Origin: a virus
IMG/VR virus record: IMGVR_UViG_3300021599_000496
Coordinates: 2,460-27,773 of that record
DNA: 25,314 nucleotides
Reading direction: 5' to 3' (one strand)
A program made the translations under genes and the position numbers. Every line of letters begins with the position of its first letter. Within the stretch, counting starts at the first letter, position 1. Positions 19,725-25,314 of the stretch are shown in pieces. The notes beneath the pieces were generated by a model. The model was not told where the DNA came from. It did no database searches and saw only the letters and a program-made list of their open reading frames with translations.

Positions 19725-22115
19725 ATGGCTATTGACAAAGCGCTTTACGAGGCTCCAATGGGTTTGCAAGCCCTAGAAACTGAGCCGCTTGAGATTGAAA
19801 TTGAAAATCCAGATTCCGTTTCTATTGGAATGGACGGAATTGAAGTTGAAATTGAGCCTGGCCGCAAAGAAAAAACAGGAATTAAAGACTTTTCAGCCAA
19901 TTTGGCTGAACACATGGACGAAACTGCGCTTCAATTGCTATCAGATGAGTTAATTGACAATTTTGATAACGATAAACGTTCGCGTAGAGACTGGGAACAG
20001 ACGTACAAAACCGGTCTAGACCTGCTGGGACTCAAAATTGAGAACAGAACTGAGCCTTGGCCGGGGGCGTGCGGGGTGTACCACCCCATTTTGACTGAAG
20101 CCACAGTGCGGTTTCAGTCAGAAGCCATCATGGAGACGTTTCCAACGCGTGGTCCGGTCAAAGCCAAGATCCTCGGTAAGGAAGATGATGCTGCTGAGAA
20201 GGCTGCAGAGCGTGTCAAAGACTATATGAACTATGTGTTGACCGAGAAAATGGTCAACTACCGCACCGAGCATGAGCGGATGCTCTGGGCGCTGCCTCTA
20301 ACAGGCTCGGCGTTTAAGAAAATCTACTATGACCTGACGATTAAACGCCCAGAAGCCATATTTATTCCTGCTGAAGACTTTGTAGCGCCATTTACAGCGT
20401 CTGATCTTGAGTCATGTGAGCGCTTTACGCACGTAATGCGTAAAGTTAAAAATGAAATTAAGAAAATGCAGGTGTCAGGGTTCTATAGAGACATAGAACT
20501 TGAAGATCCGCCTGAAGTTGTAACTGATGACGTTAAAAAAGCAGAAGCCGAGGCTCAAGGCATCGACATTATTAAAGATGATCGGTACACGCTGCTTGAG
20601 ATGAACGTCAATCTAGACTTAGAAGACGATCCGTACCGTGCAGAGGGTGAAATTGAGATCCCATACGTTGTTACGGTGGACTACAACAGCGGTCAAGTGT
20701 TATCCATCTATCGTAACTGGAGCGAAGATGATGACACGTACAAACGGCGTATGCACTACGTCAAGTACGACTACGTTCCTGGGTTTGGGTTCTACGGTTA
20801 TGGTCTGATCCACTTAATTGGTGGTCATGCTAAGAGCGCAACCTCACTGCTTCGACAATTGATTGATGCTGGCACGCTGGCTAACCTGCCAGGTGGACTG
20901 AAAACCCGTGGTATGCGGATCAAGGGCGATGAAACACCAATTATGCCGGGTGAGTTTAGGGACGTGGACGTGCCTAGTGGCAAGATACAGGAGAACATTG
21001 CGTTCTTGCCATATAAAGAACCAAGTCAAACTCTTCTTTCGCTCTTCGATAAGATCGTAGAACAGGGCCGAGGGATGGCAGCGGTTGCTGATCTAAAGAT
21101 TGGTGATGTAGACCAGAACACCCCAGTAGGCACTACGTTGGCGGTCCTTGAGCGGATGCTCAAGACCATGTCTGCGGTCCAGGCACGGATGCACTCCACA
21201 CTCAAGAAAGAGTTTGGGCTGCTAAAAGCCATTATTGAGATAACTCCACCTGCGGCCTACGAGTACAACGTGGACCCAGACCGCATGATCAAGACTTCGG
21301 ACTTTGATCGGGTGGACATTATTCCTGTATCAGACCCCAACGCCTCTACATTCTCACAGCGGATGTTGCAGTACCAGGCTGCACTACAACTTTCTCAACA
21401 AAAGCCTGAGTTGTATGACTTGCCTGAGTTGCACCGGGGCATGATCCGGCTAATTGGGTTTGAAAACGCTGACAAGATCGTGCCTAAGAAGGACGAGATA
21501 CCGTACCGCGACCCCGTGTCTGAAAATGCCATGGTGCTGCAGGGCAAGCCTGTCAAGGCGTTCCCTGAGCAGGACCACGAGGCCCACATCATGGTGCATA
21601 CAAACGCTATGAAAGATCCCAAACTGCGTGCCTTGGTTGGTCAGTCTCCTAACGCACAGGCTATTGCTGCCGCCATGGAGGCTCATGTTGCGGAACATCT
21701 GGGTTATGCCTATCGCACTGAAGTTCAACGCGCCCTAGGTATTGAGATCCCGCCGCTTGGCGCGAAGATGGACCCGCTGATGGAGAACCAACTGTCTCGT
21801 CTGATGGCAGATGCGTCTCAGAAAGTGTTGCAGCAGAACCAGGCAGAGATGGCTCAGAAGGAAGCCATGGCCCAAGCACAAGATCCGCTTAATGAGATTC
21901 AGCGCCAAGAACTGCAGATCAAAGCCGCTGAAGTTGAACGCAAGACTAAGAAAGATATGTCTGATGCAGCGCTTCGGTCAGCCGAGGTTGCTATCAAACA
22001 GGAAGAGGCTGCTAACAAGAAGGCAGAGCAAGAACAAAAACTTGCATCTCAGGAAGTGTTGGAAGGATTCCGTGCAGCAGTCAACTTAAGAAAGGGGCCG
22101 TCACAACGTGGCTAA
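19725..22115 (+). CDS. Portal protein
   Basis: A 796-residue protein in the canonical place after terL. Typical portal traits are an acidic N-terminus, the segment RTEPWPGACGVYHPILTEA where the structured part begins, a mixed alpha/beta body with IYYDLTIKRPEAIFIPAEDF, a loop/wing region, and a very long helical C-terminal 'barrel' rich in Gln/Glu/Ala/Lys (about residues 695-785: EMAQKEAMAQAQDPLNEIQR). It would form the dodecameric ring at the prohead vertex and the channel for DNA. The size is like the large P22-type portals (about 725 aa) rather than the T7-type ones. The start has AAGGA 9 nt upstream. It overlaps the next gene by 8 bp. Confidence 0.88.
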   Translation: MAIDKALYEAPMGLQALETEPLEIEIENPDSVSIGMDGIEVEIEPGRKEKTGIKDFSANLAEHMDETALQLLSDELIDNFDNDKRSRRDWEQTYKTGLDLLGLKIENRTEPWPGACGVYHPILTEATVRFQSEAIMETFPTRGPVKAKILGKEDDAAEKAAERVKDYMNYVLTEKMVNYRTEHERMLWALPLTGSAFKKIYYDLTIKRPEAIFIPAEDFVAPFTASDLESCERFTHVMRKVKNEIKKMQVSGFYRDIELEDPPEVVTDDVKKAEAEAQGIDIIKDDRYTLLEMNVNLDLEDDPYRAEGEIEIPYVVTVDYNSGQVLSIYRNWSEDDDTYKRRMHYVKYDYVPGFGFYGYGLIHLIGGHAKSATSLLRQLIDAGTLANLPGGLKTRGMRIKGDETPIMPGEFRDVDVPSGKIQENIAFLPYKEPSQTLLSLFDKIVEQGRGMAAVADLKIGDVDQNTPVGTTLAVLERMLKTMSAVQARMHSTLKKEFGLLKAIIEITPPAAYEYNVDPDRMIKTSDFDRVDIIPVSDPNASTFSQRMLQYQAALQLSQQKPELYDLPELHRGMIRLIGFENADKIVPKKDEIPYRDPVSENAMVLQGKPVKAFPEQDHEAHIMVHTNAMKDPKLRALVGQSPNAQAIAAAMEAHVAEHLGYAYRTEVQRALGIEIPPLGAKMDPLMENQLSRLMADASQKVLQQNQAEMAQKEAMAQAQDPLNEIQRQELQIKAAEVERKTKKDMSDAALRSAEVAIKQEEAANKKAEQEQKLASQEVLEGFRAAVNLRKGPSQRG

Positions 22116-22308
22116 GTCGTTTGAAGAATTATTTTTAGAAAAAGTAAAGGTGGAAGTAGAACGCTACACAGAAGATGTTGTCATGGGATCAGCCAACGAT
22201 TACTCAGAGTATCGGGAAAAAGTTGGCTTCCTTCGCGGCATGATGAGTGCAGTTGGTATTTTTGAAGAAATCATTAATAGAGCAAGAAAGGAAAACTTAG
22301 ATGATTAG
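22108..22308 (+). CDS. Small hypothetical protein, GTG start, head module
   Basis: 66 residues (AKSFEELFLEKVKVEVERYT; VGFLRGMMSAVGIFEEIINRARKE), mostly helical. It starts at GTG 22108, with AAAGGGG about 11 nt upstream, and overlaps the portal gene by 8 bp and the GroES-like gene by 8 bp. Small helical proteins in this slot are common in phage head operons, but I cannot assign a function. Confidence 0.75.
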   Translation: MAKSFEELFLEKVKVEVERYTEDVVMGSANDYSEYREKVGFLRGMMSAVGIFEEIINRARKENLDD

Positions 22309-22702
22309 AGGTGTTGGCGCGCCAAGCGTTGAAGCAACAAAAAACAAAGTCGAAGAAGCAAGAGCCGCACATACGCTGCCGGTTCCGCAGGGGTGGAAGA
22401 TTTTGATTGCCATGCCGGTCTTGGAAGAAAAGACCTCAGGCGGCGGGATCATTCTGCCTAGCCAAACTAAGAACGCTGAAGAAGTTGCAGCAAACATTGG
22501 ATACGTTGTATCCATGGGTCCAGATTGCTATACCGACATGAGCCGATATGCCAGCGGCCCGTGGTGCAAGTTAGGTGACTGGATCATCATGCGTTCTTAT
22601 TCTGGCTCGCGCTTCACTATTGGTGGGCATGAGTTCCGCCTAATCAACGAAGACACGGTTGAGGCCGTGATTGAAGACCCATCAGGGTTTACCCGAGCAT
22701 AA
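22301..22702 (+). CDS. GroES-like co-chaperonin domain protein
   Basis: 133 residues with the GroES/Cpn10 pattern: VPQGWKILIAMPVLEEKTSG opens like 'P..D.V.V......KT.GGI', with the mobile-loop GGGIILPSQTKNAEE. The second half has GYVVSMGPDCY, WCKLGDWIIMRSYSG ('vkvGD.V.f..y.G') and EFRLINEDTVEAVIE ('y.i..e.dIlAvie'). It probably helps folding of the capsid protein with host GroEL, as T4 gp31 does. Alternatively it is a structural protein that has reused this fold. AAAGGAAAAC precedes ATG 22301. It lies between portal and scaffold, in the assembly genes. Confidence 0.85.
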   Translation: MIRGVGAPSVEATKNKVEEARAAHTLPVPQGWKILIAMPVLEEKTSGGGIILPSQTKNAEEVAANIGYVVSMGPDCYTDMSRYASGPWCKLGDWIIMRSYSGSRFTIGGHEFRLINEDTVEAVIEDPSGFTRA

Positions 22703-22712
22703 GGAGCAATAC

Positions 22713-23681
22713 ATGGCAACTAATAAGATGAAGGAAATGATCGAGGACGAGGGTAACGGCCTTGGCCCCGATGGGCTTCCTGAAGAGACGCAGATCCTAA
22801 AAAAATCTGCCGAGCCGGAAGAAAAGTTTGAGTTTGTGGTTGAGGGTGAAGAAAATGTTGCACCGCAAAAAAGAACCGCCCCCAAGGACGAACTAGAGCA
22901 ATACAAAGAAGATAAAGACGATGAGTACGCAAAACTCAAAAAAGAACTTGAGGAAGAGCGTGCCTATCGTCTTAGGGTGCAAGAAGAACAGGAAGAGGCT
23001 CTTCGGTACGCTCAAGCAGCGGCTGAAGAGAATAAGCGACTTAAGACTGTTCTTGACCAAGGCTCCACACTCTATACCGATACTGTCAAATCTAAATTAG
23101 ACACTGAGTTGGTTTCTGCTCAGAAGGCTTATAAGGAAGCCTATGAGTCTGGAGATTCAGAGGGCATGGTCCAAGCCCAACTTAAGATGGCAGAGGTGGT
23201 TGCTGAAAAAAGAGAACTTTCTCGCAATCCCCCTTTACAAAGGGCAGAAAGCGCTGTATATAGTCAACCTATACAGCAGCAAGTTGCTTCAAGTCCATCT
23301 GCACCAAAAGCTGACCCAAAAGCCGAAGCGTGGTATGAACGGAATAAAGGTTGGTTTGGACCAGATGATGAGATGACGGCAATTGCTTATGCTGTTGACA
23401 AAAAACTCATGCGAGAAGGCGTAGACCCTCGCACGGACGAGTATTACAGGCGTATGGATGAACGTCTGCGTCAGTTATTCCCTGATCGGTTTGACGATGT
23501 AGAGCCGCCTCAACAACGTACTGTAAGACAGCAATCCACTGTGGTTGCTCCCGCTTCTAGAAGTACTTCCCCAAAGACCGTCAAGATCCCGCCCGGTGGC
23601 GCGGCTGTTGCACGTAAATTGGGTATACCTTTAGAAGAATACGCTAAACAATGGGCTGCTGTTAACGGAAGGAGTCAGTAA
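22713..23681 (+). CDS. Capsid scaffolding protein (putative)
   Basis: The frame begins at 22671, but ATG 22713 (MATNKMKEMIEDEG) follows AAGGAG at 7 nt and starts after the previous stop. The 322-residue product has an acidic N-terminus, a long charged coiled coil at about 58-172 (KLKKELEEERAYRLRVQEEQ), a flexible Pro/Ser/Gln part and a basic C-terminus GGAAVARKLGIPLEEYAKQW. Highly charged helical rods with a basic C-terminal capsid-binding end are characteristic of scaffolding proteins, and the gene sits upstream of the capsid gene. There is no visible protease domain. Confidence 0.75.
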   Translation: MATNKMKEMIEDEGNGLGPDGLPEETQILKKSAEPEEKFEFVVEGEENVAPQKRTAPKDELEQYKEDKDDEYAKLKKELEEERAYRLRVQEEQEEALRYAQAAAEENKRLKTVLDQGSTLYTDTVKSKLDTELVSAQKAYKEAYESGDSEGMVQAQLKMAEVVAEKRELSRNPPLQRAESAVYSQPIQQQVASSPSAPKADPKAEAWYERNKGWFGPDDEMTAIAYAVDKKLMREGVDPRTDEYYRRMDERLRQLFPDRFDDVEPPQQRTVRQQSTVVAPASRSTSPKTVKIPPGGAAVARKLGIPLEEYAKQWAAVNGRSQ

Positions 23682-24142
23682 TGGGTAATCAAAATCGTAT
23701 GAGTCGTGAGTTGGAATCTCGTGAAAATGATATTCGTGATCAACCATGGGAACCTCCATCTTCAATACCAACCCCCGATCCACAAGACGGGTATGCATTT
23801 CGTTGGGTACGTGTCTCAACGATGGGTCTAGACGATGCTAGGAATGTTTCTATGCGCCGTAGAGAAGGTTGGGAGCCTGTAAAGGCTGAAGACCACCCAG
23901 AACTGCTTCTAGATTTAGGCCTATATGATGGTTCCGCCCCGAAGAATGGACTAGTGTTATTTGGTGGCCTAATGTTGTGCAAGAACCTCGAAGAGAAGGT
24001 CGAAAAGCGTAATGGTTATTACGAAAATATGGCTGATCAACAGATGAGGTCCGTGGACAACAACTTTATGAGAGAAAGTGACGTTCGTATGCCTTTGTTT
24101 AGCGACAAACGTGCGGAAGTTACTTTTGGACGTGGCAAATAA
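23681..24142 (+). CDS. Probable structural protein of head module, 153 aa
   Basis: It starts at ATG 23681 overlapping the scaffold stop (TAATG), with AAGGAG before it. The N-terminus is charged and Pro-rich (WEPPSSIPTPDPQDG), followed by a compact section GYAFRWVRVSTMGLDDARNV, then RRREGWEPVKAEDHPELLLD and GLVLFGGLMLCKNLEEK. I recall similar 'F.WVR...G..D..N...R...GWEPV...DHP' proteins near capsid genes in other phages; the function is not established. It could be a minor head or scaffold-associated protein. Confidence 0.7.
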   Translation: MGNQNRMSRELESRENDIRDQPWEPPSSIPTPDPQDGYAFRWVRVSTMGLDDARNVSMRRREGWEPVKAEDHPELLLDLGLYDGSAPKNGLVLFGGLMLCKNLEEKVEKRNGYYENMADQQMRSVDNNFMRESDVRMPLFSDKRAEVTFGRGK

Positions 24143-24524
24143 CTTTTTCACCTATAGCCAATATTGGCCTGGGTTTGCCTCTGGCGTAACTGATGCATTT
24201 GCTTACATCAGTGATGATCCGGATGCGCTGTATCAAGTCGCTTCTGTCGGTGCAACTGCCGACACTACTGGTCTGGACATTACTCCGGTACAACAGACCG
24301 CCCTTGGAACCAACGTAGTTCTGGTGTTGAATGCAGCAAATACTACTTATGGCAACGCCCAAACTGGTATTTACTACAACAACGTTACTACTGCATTGCC
24401 GTTCCGTATCGTTGATCTGGTACCCGATACTTCCTATGTTTCATCTGGAAACATCGTATATCCAGAAGTGATCGTCAAATTTAACTTTGGCTATCACTCG
24501 TACTATCAAGCCGTTGGCAAATAA
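24132..24524 (+). CDS. Probable structural or decoration protein, 130 aa, GTG start
   Basis: An ATG is available at 24078, but it lies 65 bp inside the previous gene and would add an unlikely N-terminus. GTG 24132 (VANNFFTYSQYWPGFASGVT), overlapping the stop of the previous gene by 11 bp, is preferred. The protein is rich in Thr, Val, Tyr, Asn and Gly with beta-strand patterns (GTNVVLVLNAANTTYGNAQ; PFRIVDLVPDT; YPEVIVKFNFGYHSYYQA), which fits a beta-sandwich surface protein. The place just before the major capsid gene is typical for head decoration proteins. No confident family. Confidence 0.65.
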   Translation: MANNFFTYSQYWPGFASGVTDAFAYISDDPDALYQVASVGATADTTGLDITPVQQTALGTNVVLVLNAANTTYGNAQTGIYYNNVTTALPFRIVDLVPDTSYVSSGNIVYPEVIVKFNFGYHSYYQAVGK

Positions 24525-24535
24525 GGAGCGAATAA

Positions 24536-25314
24536 ATGGCTATTTCACGCGCACAATTACTTAAAGAGTTGCTGCCCGGCCTAAACGCTCTGTTTGGCAT
24601 GGAGTACAACCGCTATGGTGAAGAGCACAAAGAGGTCTTTGTAACTGAGACTTCTGAGCGTTCTTTCGAGGAAGAGGTCAAACTGTCAGGCTTCTCAGCC
24701 GCTCCGGTTAAAAACGAGGGTTCGGCTATCGCTTATGACAACGCGCAGGAAGCATTTTCTGCTCGTTACAACCATGAGACGATTGCTCTGGGCTTCTCGA
24801 TTACTGAAGAGGCAATTGAGGACAACCTGTACGATAGCCTCTCGGCTCGGTATACCAAGGCCCTGGCTCGTGCCATGTCCTATACCAAACAGGTTAAGGC
24901 TGCAAACATTCTGAACAATGGGTTTAGTTCATCCTACCCCGGTGGTGACGGTGTAGCGCTGTTTGCTACAAACCATCCGCTGGTGTCTGGTGGAGTTAAC
25001 TCTAACGAGCCGTCTACTCCGGCTGACCTGAATGAGACTTCTCTGGAAGCCGCCGTTATTCAGATCGCTGCATGGACGGACGAGCGTGGCCTGCTGATTG
25101 CTGCAAAGCCGCGTAAACTGGTTGTTCCTCCTGCTCTGATGTTCGTTGCAACTCGTATTCTGGAGACTGAACTCCGGGTCGGTACGGCTGACAACGATAT
25201 CAACGCTCTGAAGAACAATGGTTCTATCCCCGAGGGTTACACCGTTAACCACTTCTTGACGGATACGAATGCATGGTTCCTCACGACAGACGTTCCCAAT
25301 GGTCTGAAGCACTT
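24536..25314 (+). CDS. Major capsid protein, N-terminal 259 residues, cut by window edge
   Basis: Starts MAISRAQLLKELLPGLNALF with AAGGAG 8 nt upstream of ATG 24536. Visible parts typical of HK97-fold capsid proteins are the N-terminal arm, an acidic EEHKEVFVTETSERSFEEEV segment, ETIALGFSITEEAIEDNLYD, a long helix of Lys/Ala residues (ARYTKALARAMSYTKQVKAA), FATNHPLVSGG and PRKLVVPPALMFVATRILET. The 'GF.ITEEa..DnlY' plus 'LFatnHPl.sgg' pair recalls Mu gpT-like and related major head subunits. The C-terminal part is outside the window. Confidence 0.88.
   Translation, partial: MAISRAQLLKELLPGLNALFGMEYNRYGEEHKEVFVTETSERSFEEEVKLSGFSAAPVKNEGSAIAYDNAQEAFSARYNHETIALGFSITEEAIEDNLYDSLSARYTKALARAMSYTKQVKAANILNNGFSSSYPGGDGVALFATNHPLVSGGVNSNEPSTPADLNETSLEAAVIQIAAWTDERGLLIAAKPRKLVVPPALMFVATRILETELRVGTADNDINALKNNGSIPEGYTVNHFLTDTNAWFLTTDVPNGLKH

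Overview
The window looks like part of the genome of a tailed dsDNA phage (Caudoviricetes), split into two divergent arms. The evidence is a contiguous head-packaging module (small and large terminase, portal, GroES-like protein, scaffold, capsid protein) opposite a compact set of phage replication and nucleotide-processing genes, with short intergenic gaps and many 4-bp ATGA overlaps. Bacterial-type Shine-Dalgarno sequences, a NinX (DUF2591) protein and a DnaA box suggest a bacterial, probably proteobacterial, host; the host cannot be named from this sequence. No integrase, lysis gene or tail gene is inside the window, and both ends cut through genes (primase at the left, major capsid protein at the right).

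Left arm (1-14.9 kb, all minus strand, read right to left). A promoter-like sequence near 15.6 kb is followed by about 700 nt with no convincing gene, then a run of small accessory genes (zinc ribbon, NinX, membrane peptides, HTH protein). Next comes a MoxR-type AAA+ ATPase, a HExxH metallopeptidase/VWA protein and a DUF3150-like protein, followed by two conserved-looking unknown proteins (12.6-7.55 kb). Then come replication and recombination genes: VRR-NUC nuclease, family A DNA polymerase with proofreading domain, a Cas4/RecB-like PD-(D/E)XK nuclease with a probable Fe-S cluster, a small HNH-like protein, and an SNF2-type helicase. A second strong promoter (2714-2742) heads the last cluster: a coiled-coil protein, a candidate zinc-containing ssDNA-binding protein, a small HTH protein and an archaeo-eukaryotic-type primase.

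Centre (14.9-17.4 kb). This is mostly non-coding. It holds an AT-rich block with short iterons (TGTGCAAA and inverse), a perfect DnaA box (16178-16186), and one minus-strand gene (195 aa) with a good rho-independent terminator. This is the best candidate for a replication origin and for the divergent control region.

Right arm (17.4-25.3 kb, plus strand). The late head genes begin at a promoter so close to the first ATG that the terminase small subunit may be translated from a leaderless mRNA.

The most unusual feature is a dispersed 13-bp hairpin repeat, GGAAC-TCG-GTTCC. It is present nine times between 4.6 and 17.1 kb, always in the same orientation, both between genes and inside three genes (each time read as Glu-Pro-Ser-Ser), and it is absent from the late arm.
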